Positions 40,841 through 49,351 of a stretch of DNA of 64,000 nucleotides are shown here, one piece after another. Both the position numbers and the translations under genes were made by a program. The DNA lies in assembly GCF_003751445.1 (NCBI RefSeq), contig NZ_RJUU01000001.1, positions 4,097,001 through 4,161,000 on the forward strand, given 5' to 3'. Each line of letters opens with the position of its first letter. Within the stretch, counting starts at the first letter, position 1. The DNA is from Streptomyces sp. 840.1. GTDB lineage: Bacteria; Actinomycetota; Actinomycetes; Streptomycetales; Streptomycetaceae. Under the pieces are notes generated by a model. The model saw nothing but the letters and a program-made list of their open reading frames with translations, did not search any database and was not told where the DNA came from.

Positions 40841-40924
40841 CTAGATGACGTGCAGGACCCACGCGTGGTTGGCGAGGTCCTCGTCCTTCTTGAACTTCCG
40901 CACAAGCGCCTTGATCTTCTTCAT
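40841..40924 (-). CDS. short RiPP-like precursor peptide (27 aa)
   Basis: ATG 40924 follows GGAG at five bases (TGGAGCAGTCATG). The leader MKKIKALVRKFKKDEDLANH is Lys-rich with a KIK motif, and the last residues AWVLHVI form a hydrophobic, Trp/His-containing end. Atropopeptide (tryptorubin-type) precursors have the same plan: about 25-30 residues, a KLK-like leader motif and an AW... C-terminal core crosslinked by a neighbouring P450 (family knowledge from memory). The core here has one Trp and one His instead of several aromatic residues. A longer frame from 41035 lacks a good ribosome site. Confidence 0.75.
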   Translation of the reverse strand: MKKIKALVRKFKKDEDLANHAWVLHVI

Positions 40925-41052
40925 GACTGCTCCATTTCCTGGATTACGGACCCACCCGAAAGTGTGCCCGTGCCATAATCGAAAGAGGCTGACTTCCCCC
41001 ACCGGGGGATTTCCACCATTCCATTCGACGCTCACGTTCTCCTAACGTTTGA

Positions 41053-42378
41053 CTAACGCGGACCGCTGCGCCGCCCGACCCGCCCGCATTGCGCAGCAGG
41101 CCCCGGGCCGTCCCCTGTTGCCGTGTCGCTCCGGCGTGGCTGCTCCGGGTCCTGGGCGCCGTCCTCGCCGGCCGGGCCGGAGTCCAGCGCATGACGCAGG
41201 GGGCAGTCCGCAACGGCGCAGACGTGGCAGCCGAGTTGCTCGGGCGTGTGCCGGAGGGGCAGGGCGCGCGTCGGCATCGGCGTCCGCGTCGAGGTGGCGG
41301 GCCGGTCCCTGGCGGCAGGCTGCCCCTGGTACTCGACCAGCAGGAGCGCGGAGTCGTCCACGCCTCCCGCGCCTGCTGCGTGGGCACGGACGTCGTCCCG
41401 CAGACGGTTGAGGCAGGTGGCCGGATCGGCGTCGCGCAGGAGGCCGGCGCGGGCATCGAGGGGGTAGAAGCGGTTCTGCTCGTCGCGGGATTCGGTCAGA
41501 CCGTCGGTGTGGAACAGGACGCGGTCGCCCGCGTGCAGAGTGCACCGGTAGTAGCCCGGTTCGCAGTCGGCGAGCGCGGCCAGGCCCAGCGGCAGGCCGG
41601 GCCGGTGCGGGTCGGCCCACCGGCCTGTCCCGTCCGCGAGGGTGATGAGCGGGCTGGGGTGGCCGTAGTTGAGAACCGTAAGCTCGCCGCTGTCGGTCAG
41701 CTGCGCGAGCGTCATCGTGACGAAGCGTTCCTCGTCCGGCCGGCGGAGCATGCTGCACGACATCCGCAGCCCGACGTTCTCCAGGTGCGCCTCGGTCGGG
41801 GCGTTGTCCCGGAACGAGCCCAGCAGTGCGTTGCTGAGCGCGGCGGCCCCGAGTCCTTTGCCCTGGACGTCGCCCATGAGCACGCGTACCCCGTCTCTGA
41901 CCGGGACGACTTCGCAGAAGTCGCCGCCTATCCGGGCGCCGGCGTCGGCGGATTCGTAGGAGGCGGCCAGGCGCACCGGGCCCTCGGCGGTGGGCAAGGA
42001 CGGCGCGATGGCCAGCTGGGCGGCGTCCGCCACGCGGCTGGTGGCGGCGAGCCTCGACTCCTGACGGGTCCTGCGCCGCGCGGCCACGGCCGAGAACGCG
42101 GTCACCAGCGCGATGGTGATGAGCCCCGAGGCTGCCCGCCGGGTGCCGAGAGCGTCGTCGTTCAGGGCCGCCAGCGCGCCCACGACGGCGGCGATCACTC
42201 CGGTGCCGATGACGGCCCGCGGCGCGGCTCGGGCCGAGGCCAGTACCGGGCCGACCGATAGGAGGGCCGGCAGACGGACCTCTTCGCCGAGGACGGCATC
42301 GAGCAGGGCCACGCCCAGCACGGCGCACACGCCTCGGCTGTCGGCGATCTCGGGACGGGCTCGGAGTGAGAGGCGCAT
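41053..42378 (-). CDS. membrane PP2C/SpoIIE-type serine phosphatase (441 aa)
   Basis: Several hydrophobic segments at the N-terminus (VCAVLGVALLDAVLGEEVRL, IGTGVIAAVVGALAALN, ASGLITIALVTAFSAVA) precede a PP2C_SIG domain: GGDFCEVVPVRDGVRVLMGD, VQGKGLGAAALSN, ERFVTMTLAQL, LFHTDGLTE, DDSALLLVEY. Metal-binding aspartates are present. These phosphatases act on anti-sigma antagonists in Streptomyces. The C-terminal tail has a CHVCAVADCPLRH motif, as in many Streptomyces members. It is upstream of the peptide locus on the same strand; a functional link is unproven. Confidence 0.85.
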   Translation of the reverse strand: MRLSLRARPEIADSRGVCAVLGVALLDAVLGEEVRLPALLSVGPVLASARAAPRAVIGTGVIAAVVGALAALNDDALGTRRAASGLITIALVTAFSAVAARRRTRQESRLAATSRVADAAQLAIAPSLPTAEGPVRLAASYESADAGARIGGDFCEVVPVRDGVRVLMGDVQGKGLGAAALSNALLGSFRDNAPTEAHLENVGLRMSCSMLRRPDEERFVTMTLAQLTDSGELTVLNYGHPSPLITLADGTGRWADPHRPGLPLGLAALADCEPGYYRCTLHAGDRVLFHTDGLTESRDEQNRFYPLDARAGLLRDADPATCLNRLRDDVRAHAAGAGGVDDSALLLVEYQGQPAARDRPATSTRTPMPTRALPLRHTPEQLGCHVCAVADCPLRHALDSGPAGEDGAQDPEQPRRSDTATGDGPGPAAQCGRVGRRSGPR

Positions 42379-42418
42379 GACGGTCCTCGGGAGAGATCGT
42401 GGGGTGGGAGGAGGGGAG

Positions 42419-43756
42419 TCAGGCTTCGCGCGCCACGGGGCCGGGGCCCGCAGTCTCGGCGTTGCGCCGGGTCTTGGCCCAGCCGGTCCGGCCGCGCAGC
42501 AGCCGGACGAAGCCGCGGGCGGAGACGACGAAGAGGTGGTAGGCGTACAGCCAGAGCGCGACGCCCCACAGCAGGCCCTTGAACCGGGAGCGGTCCGCGG
42601 CGAACTCCCGCCGGTAGAGCGGGCCCCAGAGCACGAACGGCACGATCGACACGAGGGCCAGCGAGAGTGCCAGTGGCCAGGCGGCGAACATGATGCCGTC
42701 TCCGATGATCAGTGCGGCCGTCATCAGCACCGTGAGCAGCAGTGTCGCGAGGTGCGCGAACGGCTGGACGAAGGTGTACAGCGACTCCAGGACGCCGCGG
42801 GCCCGGTAGTGGCGGGAGGACACGATCCGGCCGGCGTAGCGGACGCAGGTCATGTTGCCCTGGGCCCAGCGGGTGCGCTGGGTGAGGAAGCGGCGGGTGT
42901 GGGGCAGCGCCTCCTGGGTGACCCAGGCGTCGCAGAGGTGGGTGACATCGTAACCGGCGAGCCGCATGTGCAGGCCGAGTTCGTAGTCCTCGAGCAGTGC
43001 GCCCTGCTGCCAGGGGTGGCGTTCGGCGGCGGCGATGCGGTCCAGGGCGGTCAGGCGGGTGAACTGGCCGTTGCCGCCGAGGCCGGCGGAGCCGGTCCGG
43101 ACGCGGAGCATCTGCATCCCGGTGTTGGAGGTGGCGAACTCGGCGTCCTGCATACGGATGAGGAGGCGGGCGTAGGCGTTGGCGAGGCGGCCCCGGTGCT
43201 CCAGCGGACGTTCGTCGTCGACGTTCCGCATCCGGACACCGATCTGGACCCCGCCGATGTCCGGGTCGGCGAAGGCGTCGGGGCCGCTGACGCGGGTCAG
43301 GGCGCCGGGGGAGACCTGGCCGTCGGCGTCGACGACGCAGACGATCACGCGGGAGCGGTCCGTCGCGGGGCCGAGGCGTTCGTCGAGCGCGGTGTACGCG
43401 GCGTTGAGCGCGGCGCCCTTCCCGGCACGGGCGTCGGGGAGGAGGCGCGAGACCAGGTGGATGCGGGGGTCACGGCCCGCCAGCGACCTCACGATCGGGG
43501 CGGTGAGGTCGTCGCTCGCGTCGTCGATCACCCAGACGTGGCTCAGGGGGAAGTCGGCGCGCAACCGGTTCACGGTGGTGGCGACGACGGCTTCCTCGTC
43601 ACGGCAGGGGACGAGGAAGTGCCAGTCGTACGCGCCGGGATCGCCGTTCCGGGAGGGGCGGCGGCGCGCGTACGCGTGCCGGGCCCCTGCCCAGTACACG
43701 AGGAAGCAGGCGAGGAGGAGGAAAGGGAAGACGTACAGGACGAAGTCGAGCAACAT
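42419..43756 (-). CDS. processive family-2 glycosyltransferase (445 aa)
   Basis: N-terminal membrane segment (VLYVFPFLLLACFLVYWAGA), then a GT-A domain with VPCRDEEAVVATTV, IDDASDD, VVDADGQ (DxD), LLEDYELGLHM and TQRTRWAQGN (Q..RW). Two or more C-terminal membrane helices follow (LATLLLTVLMTAALIIGDGI, AAWPLALSLALVSIVPFVLW). This is the layout of polysaccharide synthases such as NodC/PgaC-like enzymes. It is followed after 40 bases by the PP2C gene and lies 42 bases downstream of the epimerase, so it probably builds an amino-sugar polymer or glycoconjugate. Confidence 0.85.
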   Translation of the reverse strand: MLLDFVLYVFPFLLLACFLVYWAGARHAYARRRPSRNGDPGAYDWHFLVPCRDEEAVVATTVNRLRADFPLSHVWVIDDASDDLTAPIVRSLAGRDPRIHLVSRLLPDARAGKGAALNAAYTALDERLGPATDRSRVIVCVVDADGQVSPGALTRVSGPDAFADPDIGGVQIGVRMRNVDDERPLEHRGRLANAYARLLIRMQDAEFATSNTGMQMLRVRTGSAGLGGNGQFTRLTALDRIAAAERHPWQQGALLEDYELGLHMRLAGYDVTHLCDAWVTQEALPHTRRFLTQRTRWAQGNMTCVRYAGRIVSSRHYRARGVLESLYTFVQPFAHLATLLLTVLMTAALIIGDGIMFAAWPLALSLALVSIVPFVLWGPLYRREFAADRSRFKGLLWGVALWLYAYHLFVVSARGFVRLLRGRTGWAKTRRNAETAGPGPVAREA

Positions 43757-43798
43757 GGCGCCTCACAAGCGGTGGGCGGCGAACGGGTGGTGGGCCGG

Positions 43799-45058
43799 TC
43801 ACACACCGGCCGGTGCCGGCACCTCCTCCCGGGACAGGACCGAAGCCTGGGAGCGGACCGAAGCCTGGGAACGGACCGAAGCCTGGGAGCGGACAGGAGC
43901 CCGGGACTGCTCCGGAGTCCGTTGCCGGGAAGGGGAGTCGGTGGGGCGCGCGGCCCGGTCGATCAGTCCCGCGATGCGTTCGCTTGCGCGGCCGTCACCG
44001 AACGGACTGGGTACGGAGGCCAGACGGCGCAGCCCCGGACGGCCCTCGGCCAGCCGGCGCCGGGCCGCCTCGCCGATCTCCAGGCTCGGCGGGACGAGTT
44101 CGGCGAACTCGGCCATGGCCTCAGGCCGTTCGGTGGAGCGGCGGACCACCACCAGGGGGCGGCCCAGGACCGTGGTCTCCTCCTGCACGCCTCCGGAGTC
44201 GGAGACGAGAACCGCCGCGTGCCGGGCGAGCGCGAGGAAGGTCCCGTATCCGACGGGAGGCAGCGTGACGATGTCGTCCAGCAACGGCTGAAGGCCGCAG
44301 GCGTCGATCCGGGCGCTGGTGCGGGGGTGGAGCGGGAGTACGACGGGGAGTTCGCGGGCCAGGCCGGCGAGCTCCGCCAGTACGACGGCGAGGGCGGCGG
44401 GGTCGTCGGTGTTCTCCGGCCGGTGCACCGTCGCGAGCAGGAAGCCGTCCGGGTCCAGCCCCAGCCCGGACAGGGCGGTGCGGCGGTCTTCCGCAGGGGG
44501 CAGATTGTCGCGGACGGACTCGACGACGGTGTTGCCGGTGACGTGCACCCGGTCCGCCGGGACACCCTCGGAGAGCAGCGAGGTGCGGTTGCCGGGTGTG
44601 GCGGCACAGAGCACGTCGGCCACGTGGTCGATCAGGACCCGGTTGTGCTCCTCGGGCATCGCGCGGTCGTGGCTGCGCAGCCCGGCTTCGACGTGCACCA
44701 GCGGCAGGCCCCGGGTGTTGGCGGCGAGCGCGCCGGCCAGCGCCGCGTTGGTGTCGCCCTGGACGACGACCGCGCGCGGCGGATCGGCGGCGAACAGCGC
44801 GTCCAGGCCGTTGAGCGCGACCGCTATCTGACCGGCACGTGGCAGGCCGCCGACGCTGGTCATGCGTTCCGGTTCGGGTATGCCCAGCCCGTCCGCGAAA
44901 TCGCGGGACAGCTCTGCGTCGTAGTGCTGTCCGGTGTGGATGACCCGGGCCGCCGGGCCCAGGAGACGGATCAGTTCCGCGAGCTTGACCAGCTCGGGGC
45001 GGGTCCCCAGGACGACGGCGACGGAACGGCGGGGCAGGGAGGCGCTGGAGAACTTCAT
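43799..45058 (-). CDS. wecB: UDP-GlcNAc 2-epimerase (WecB-like, 419 aa)
   Basis: VVLGTRPELVKLAELIRLLG, IHTGQHYDAELSRDF, VVVQGDTNAALAGALAA, LVHVEAGLRSHDRAMPEEHN, ATVHRPENTDD, and VSDSGGVQEETTVLGRPLVV are the complete motif series of UDP-N-acetylglucosamine 2-epimerases, which make UDP-ManNAc. The C-terminal 50 residues are an unrelated repetitive tail (RSQASV units). ATG 45058 (MKFSSASLPRRSV) directly precedes the fold; a second possible start at 45079 adds seven residues. It is operonic with the glycosyltransferase and supplies its donor. Confidence 0.85.
   Translation of the reverse strand: MKFSSASLPRRSVAVVLGTRPELVKLAELIRLLGPAARVIHTGQHYDAELSRDFADGLGIPEPERMTSVGGLPRAGQIAVALNGLDALFAADPPRAVVVQGDTNAALAGALAANTRGLPLVHVEAGLRSHDRAMPEEHNRVLIDHVADVLCAATPGNRTSLLSEGVPADRVHVTGNTVVESVRDNLPPAEDRRTALSGLGLDPDGFLLATVHRPENTDDPAALAVVLAELAGLARELPVVLPLHPRTSARIDACGLQPLLDDIVTLPPVGYGTFLALARHAAVLVSDSGGVQEETTVLGRPLVVVRRSTERPEAMAEFAELVPPSLEIGEAARRRLAEGRPGLRRLASVPSPFGDGRASERIAGLIDRAARPTDSPSRQRTPEQSRAPVRSQASVRSQASVRSQASVLSREEVPAPAGV
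43838..43909. repeat. 18-bp tandem repeat in epimerase C-terminus
   Basis: GACCGAAGCCTGGGAGCG at 43838, a one-base variant at 43856, an exact copy at 43874 and a degenerate fourth copy at 43892. They encode the RSQASV repeats at the end of the epimerase. Confidence 0.8.
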
Positions 45059-45278
45059 GTAACCCACGGTAGTGAACATGAATTCCAGATCCGAGAGACC
45101 TGATACGTTATCGGGTGCTCTGCGCCCTTTGGTGACATGTTGCCAGGGGCTTTCGGTCCTTTCCCGTGCCGAAGCAGAGGCCTTTGGTCCTGCGGGCGGC
45201 GAACTCCGGGAGCGAAACGTGCAGTGGATCGGGCGGCGGGGCCGGTGGCGCAACGGGCGGCTGCTAGCTTCCGGGATC

Positions 45279-45647
45279 ATGAACGACAGCGTGTACGTGG
45301 GAAGAGCGGGCGAGGACGCGGCACTGGACCGGGGGTGGCTGCTCGGGCACTTCAAGGACGCGGCCGATCCTCGCCACAGCGAGGCCGTAGAGGTCAAATG
45401 GGGTGTTCACCCGCCTGGTGACGAGCGCAAGCAGTGGGTGCGGGGCGAGGAGCGGACCGCGCTGCTGGTGCTCATCAGTGGCCGCTTCCATGTCCAACTG
45501 CCCGGTCGTACCGTGGTCTTGGAGGAACAGGGCGATTACGTCGTCTGGGGGCACGGAGTGGATCACTCCTGGTTCGCCGAGGAGGAGTCGGTGGTGCTGA
45601 CGGTCCGGTGGCCGTCCGTTCCCGGCTATGCGGTGACGCCGGAGTAG
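45279..45647 (+). CDS. small cupin protein (122 aa)
   Basis: LLVLISGRFHVQLPGRTVVL, EEQGDYVVWGHGVDHSWFAE EESVVLTVRWPS is a single cupin barrel with a G.DH metal-binding element. The N-terminus (GRAGEDAALDRGWLLGHFKD) resembles Streptomyces signal-peptidase-associated or sugar-binding cupins. Divergent from the epimerase gene, 220 bases away. Function unknown; ATG 45279 chosen on start of conserved region. Confidence 0.7.
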   Translation: MNDSVYVGRAGEDAALDRGWLLGHFKDAADPRHSEAVEVKWGVHPPGDERKQWVRGEERTALLVLISGRFHVQLPGRTVVLEEQGDYVVWGHGVDHSWFAEEESVVLTVRWPSVPGYAVTPE

Positions 45648-45713
45648 GGCCGGGCGGCGCTGGGTAGCCCGGCGACCGGTTCGCATCGATGAAGGGCGAC
45701 CGAGGGGCAGGGT

Positions 45714-46136
45714 GTGGGCGGCGAAGGGCGGCATGCCGGGCTCCGGCTTCCCGAGGGGTCCTGGTGGGACTGGGACGTGGTCGACCGGAACGCCGGACAG
45801 CTCCGGCTCGCCGCCGGCCATGACCTGACCTACCACCATGGCCTGGAGCTGGTCTTCGACGACCCGGTCTTCGTCAACTGCCCTTCGAGCTTCCATGATC
45901 CGGTGTTCCGCGCACCCTCGTCCGGCGAACTCCACCGCCTCGCGCGGCACTTCGGCGCGGAACCGCCCGTGGTGGTCGCCTTCGGGGCCGATGCGGGAGG
46001 ACGGGACCCCGTCCCGTGCCTCATCGCCGCCGAGCGGCTGGAGATCGTCCGGGAGGCGGTCTTGAGGCACTGGCGCGACGACGCGGCCCCCGGTCAGCGC
46101 TTCGCGCCATGGGTGCGGTCCCCGGGTCAGCGGTGA
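45714..46136 (+). CDS. hypothetical protein (140 aa)
   Basis: GTG 45714 start, LRLPEGSWWDWDVVDRNAGQ, then LELVFDDPVFVNCPSSFHDP and PVPCLIAAERLEIVREAVLR. A beta-rich protein with an acidic core; no recognised family. Its stop overlaps the start of the MFS gene (GTGA), suggesting co-expression. Confidence 0.55.
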   Translation: MGGEGRHAGLRLPEGSWWDWDVVDRNAGQLRLAAGHDLTYHHGLELVFDDPVFVNCPSSFHDPVFRAPSSGELHRLARHFGAEPPVVVAFGADAGGRDPVPCLIAAERLEIVREAVLRHWRDDAAPGQRFAPWVRSPGQR

Positions 46137-47485
46137 GGGCCCGCAGGCGCGAAGTGCCGACGAACGCCACGGGCGTGGTCACGGACACGCTCACGGACAC
46201 GGACACGGACACGCCCACGGACACGCCCACGGACACGGACACCGCCACGGTCACGGACACCGCATCCGTCCCGGCCGCCGCCGCCGCGTCGCCGCTGCGG
46301 ATACCGGCCTTCCGGCGCTTCCTGCTGGCCCACCTCGTGTCCGCCACGGGCTCGGCCATGGCGCCCGTGGCGCTCGCGTTCGCCGTGATCGGTCACGGGG
46401 GCGGCGCGCGGTCCCTCGGTGTCGTCCTCACCGCGAACACCGTGCCGACCCTGGTCCTCCTGCTCCTGGGAGGCGTGCTCGCGGACCGGATGTCCCGCAG
46501 CCGCATCCTCTTCCTCGGCAACCTCGGGGCCGGGCTGGCGCAGGCGGCGGTCGGCGTGCTGGTGGCGACGGGTACGGCGACGACGCTCGCGATCAGCGTC
46601 TGCGCCTGTCTCTCCGGGGCGTCGGCCGGGTTCATCGCGCCCGCCGCCCAGGGGATCGCGAGCCGGCTCGTGCCGAAGGACCGGCTCCAGCAGGCCAACG
46701 CGCTGGTCCGGGTCCCCGGGAACGCCGTCGGGGTCGTCGGTCCGGTCGTCGGCGGGTTCGTCGTGGCGTTGGCGGGGCCCGCCTGGGCGCTCGGGTGGGA
46801 CGCGGGCACGTTCGTCGTCGCCGCTCTCCTCCTGCTCGGGCTGCGGCTCACCGGCTCGGTCGCCTCCGGGGGCGGTGTGGTGAGCGATCTACGGGTGGGC
46901 TGGTCCGGGTTCCGCTCGCGGAGCTGGTTGTGGAGCTACACCGTGGCCGGAACGGCGGTGGTGGCGGCCTGGCTGGCCGGCTACCAGCTGCTCGGGCCGC
47001 TCGTGGCAGCCGGCAGCTACGCGGGCGCCCGTTCGTGGGGGCTGGTGCAGGGGGCCTTCGCCGCAGGGCTGCTCGCGGGTACGTTCCTCTGTCTGGCCTG
47101 GAAGCCGCGACGGCTGATGCTCGTCTGCGTGGTGACCGGTGCGGGACTCATGCTGCCCCTGGCCGCGCTGGGGCTCGAACTGCCCCTCGGCTGGGTGCTC
47201 GTGGCCGCCGTACTCGCCGGGATCGGGCTGGACGTCGCGATCGTGTCCTGGTCCACGGTCATGCAGCAACAGGTCCCGGATCGGGAGCTGGGGCGCCTGG
47301 GTGCGTTCAACGCCGTCGGCGAACGGGCCGCCGTCCCGATCGCGTACCTGCTGGTGGCAGTGGCCTCGAAGCACTGGACCGGTCAGCACATTCTGCTGGC
47401 GTGCGCCGGAGTCGTCCTCGCCGCCACCCTGGCCAACGCATGCGTGCGCGATGTGTACCGGATCAACCGGGTGAGCCGGGAGTGA
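46133..47485 (+). CDS. MFS transporter with Thr-Asp repeat N-terminus (450 aa)
   Basis: About twelve hydrophobic segments and MFS signatures (LGGVLADRMSRSRILFLGNL for motif A) identify a major-facilitator exporter of the MdtG/EntS-like class. The cytoplasmic N-terminus has an unusual run of TD dipeptides (TDTDTDTPTDTPTDTDTATV) produced by a six-base DNA repeat. GTG 46133 overlaps the upstream stop; ATG 46109 is an alternative. Substrate unknown. Confidence 0.8.
   Translation: MRARRREVPTNATGVVTDTLTDTDTDTPTDTPTDTDTATVTDTASVPAAAAASPLRIPAFRRFLLAHLVSATGSAMAPVALAFAVIGHGGGARSLGVVLTANTVPTLVLLLLGGVLADRMSRSRILFLGNLGAGLAQAAVGVLVATGTATTLAISVCACLSGASAGFIAPAAQGIASRLVPKDRLQQANALVRVPGNAVGVVGPVVGGFVVALAGPAWALGWDAGTFVVAALLLLGLRLTGSVASGGGVVSDLRVGWSGFRSRSWLWSYTVAGTAVVAAWLAGYQLLGPLVAAGSYAGARSWGLVQGAFAAGLLAGTFLCLAWKPRRLMLVCVVTGAGLMLPLAALGLELPLGWVLVAAVLAGIGLDVAIVSWSTVMQQQVPDRELGRLGAFNAVGERAAVPIAYLLVAVASKHWTGQHILLACAGVVLAATLANACVRDVYRINRVSRE
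46179..46265. repeat. GGACAC-type hexanucleotide repeat in MFS gene
   Basis: Repeated CACGGACACG units across 46179-46265, encoding Thr-Asp dipeptides. Length variation by slipped pairing in multiples of six would keep the frame. Confidence 0.75.
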
Positions 47486-47520
47486 GGAGCGGCGCGGAGA
47501 AGAACGGGGTCCTCTCTCCA

Positions 47521-47556
47521 TAGGTCCCTGGTTTGTATATGTCGGTGACCGACCTA
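47521..47556. promoter_or_regulatory. palindromes before methyltransferase gene
   Basis: GTCGGTGACCGAC (47541-47553) is a perfect palindrome, and TAGGTC (47521) pairs with GACCTA (47551). They lie 85 bases before the methyltransferase ATG, next to a TATAGT -10-like hexamer (47555). A regulator-binding site is likely. Confidence 0.45.
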
Positions 47557-47640
47557 TAGTTGCCCCGTGAAGTCCGCCCCGGGGCCGGCCGATGCTGCGC
47601 CCGTGCCGGGGCTGTGCCCTGCAACGGAGTTGGAGCAGCC

Positions 47641-48417
47641 ATGGCTACCAAGAAGAACCTCCTCGTCAACCGGGAGTCCCTGGTCCACAAGGTCAGGTAC
47701 GCCGCGAGCCGGCCGGACCGCATAGCGCCGTATCTGAAGCGGGCGGCCCGTGACCGCTGGCTGGCGTTCAAGCACCCCGGCCATGTGAACTACTACCGGG
47801 CCGTGATGGCCTCGGACACCCGCCGCAACCCCGAGGCAGCCGTCGGCAGTCAGACGCATGAGCGCTGGCTGGCCCTGGGCCGGATGCAGTTCGACTACCT
47901 GCTGGGGCACGGGCTCGCCCCCGGGGCCCGGATGCTGGACATCGGCTGCGGCAACCTCCGCGCGGGCTGGCGCTTCATCGACCACCTCGAGGCCGGTCAC
48001 TACTACGGCATCGACATCTCGCCCGACATCCTGATCGCCGCGAAGCAGACGCTGGCCACTCAGGGGCTCCAGTCCAAGGTGCCGCACCTGACCATCACCA
48101 AGGACCTGAAGCTGGACTTCCTGCCCGACGCGTACTTCGACGTCGTCCACGCCCACAGTGTGTTCTCGCACTCGCCCATCGAGATCATCGACGAGTGCCT
48201 CGCCCACGTCGGCCGGGTGCTGGCCCCCGGCGGCCACTTCGACTTCACCTTCGACCGCACCACCGGCGCCGAACACCAGGTCCTGCGCGAGGACTTCTAC
48301 TACCGCACCGAGACCCTCGTCGACCTCGCCGCCCGCCACGGGCTGGCCGCGCGGTTCATGGACGACTGGGAGAAGCTCGGCCACGGGCAGTCCAAGATCC
48401 GGGTCACCGCCGGATGA
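47641..48417 (+). CDS. class I SAM-dependent methyltransferase (258 aa)
   Basis: Motif I MLDIGCGNLRAGWRF, post-I YYGIDISPDILIAAKQ, motif II region FLPDAYFDVVHAHSVFSH, motif III VLAPGGHFDFTFDRT. A Rossmann-fold methyltransferase whose N-terminus (VNRESLVHKVRYAASRPDRI) is basic, as in membrane-proximal sugar methyltransferases. Substrate unknown. ATG 47641 follows GGAG. Preceded by a palindromic promoter region. Confidence 0.8.
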   Translation: MATKKNLLVNRESLVHKVRYAASRPDRIAPYLKRAARDRWLAFKHPGHVNYYRAVMASDTRRNPEAAVGSQTHERWLALGRMQFDYLLGHGLAPGARMLDIGCGNLRAGWRFIDHLEAGHYYGIDISPDILIAAKQTLATQGLQSKVPHLTITKDLKLDFLPDAYFDVVHAHSVFSHSPIEIIDECLAHVGRVLAPGGHFDFTFDRTTGAEHQVLREDFYYRTETLVDLAARHGLAARFMDDWEKLGHGQSKIRVTAG

Positions 48418-48451
48418 GGTGACCGGCCCGGTGGCACACGCGGTGGCGGCC

Positions 48452-49351
48452 TCAGCGCGTACCGGCCGGGCCGGAGCCCGTGCGGCGCACGCGCCACAGG
48501 TGCAGCAGCAGGGCGGCACCGGCCAGCAGGACGGCGACCGGGGGCAGCGTGTCCTGGTCCACCACCCCGGCTGAGTACCCCATGGCGACGAACGGCGTCG
48601 AGGCCAGGACGAACTGTCCGGCGGTCCGGATGCCGGCCAGTGCCCGACGGCCCGCCAGGAGAAGGGCGGCGGCCAGGGGGACGCCGAGGCGCCACAGCAG
48701 GACGGACCCGAGCCCGTCCGCGTCGGTCACCGCGAGCACGGCCACGGCGAGCGGCGCCCAGAGCGCCGGCGCCACGATCCCCGCCGTACTCCGGGCCCGG
48801 CCGGGCGGGCGCAGATCCGGCGGGCAGGCCAGCGGGACGACGGCCGCGACCGTCGGTGCCAGCAGATACGCCGGGAACTCCGGCGCCAGAGAGGCGCCCG
48901 CCGGCAGCAGGACCGCCAGCAGGGCGACAGCCGTCGCCGCCACTCCGGCGAACGCGCACCGCGCCCCGGCCACGTAACGCCCGCCGAGCGCGACGACCGC
49001 CCCGAGGAGGGCCAGCAGGTCACAGCCGCCCAGGACGTAGCTGAGCGGGACCAGGAAGTCCGGGTCGCCGCTGACGATCCGGTCGCTGAGCACCGAGACC
49101 AGGTCGAAGGCGGCGTACGCGGCGATCGCCGCCAGTGCGAAGGGGGCCGCGGCCGCGAACAGGCGCCCGCCGCGCTGCGCGGACCCCAGTCCCAGGCGGA
49201 GGCGGAGCGCATGCGCCACGACGTCGCAGGCCTCCCGGAACCGGGCCGCCCGCCCGGCCCCCTCGGTCGCCTCGCGGTAGGCCTCGGCCAGCTCGTCCCC
49301 GAAGGCGCGCCGGAATCCGGCCGGGTACAGGCGCAGGAGCGGGGGCGTCAT
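48452..49351 (-). CDS. integral membrane protein (299 aa)
   Basis: About seven hydrophobic segments (FALAAIAAYAAFDLVSVLS, SYVLGGCDLLALLGAVVALG, GVAATAVALLAVLLPAGASL, PLAAALLLAGRRALAG, PVAVLLAGAALLLHLW). The N-terminus (LLRLYPAGFRRAFGDELAEA) is typical of PadR-linked permease-like proteins of Streptomyces. It overlaps the PadR gene (ATGA) and is probably its target. Confidence 0.75.
   Translation of the reverse strand: MTPPLLRLYPAGFRRAFGDELAEAYREATEGAGRAARFREACDVVAHALRLRLGLGSAQRGGRLFAAAAPFALAAIAAYAAFDLVSVLSDRIVSGDPDFLVPLSYVLGGCDLLALLGAVVALGGRYVAGARCAFAGVAATAVALLAVLLPAGASLAPEFPAYLLAPTVAAVVPLACPPDLRPPGRARSTAGIVAPALWAPLAVAVLAVTDADGLGSVLLWRLGVPLAAALLLAGRRALAGIRTAGQFVLASTPFVAMGYSAGVVDQDTLPPVAVLLAGAALLLHLWRVRRTGSGPAGTR

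Noticed and set aside
42113..45103. A 996-residue plus-strand frame
   Set aside because: It is antisense to the PP2C, glycosyltransferase and epimerase genes, all of which have clear motifs; its own sequence is low-complexity Gly/Val/Ala without domains.
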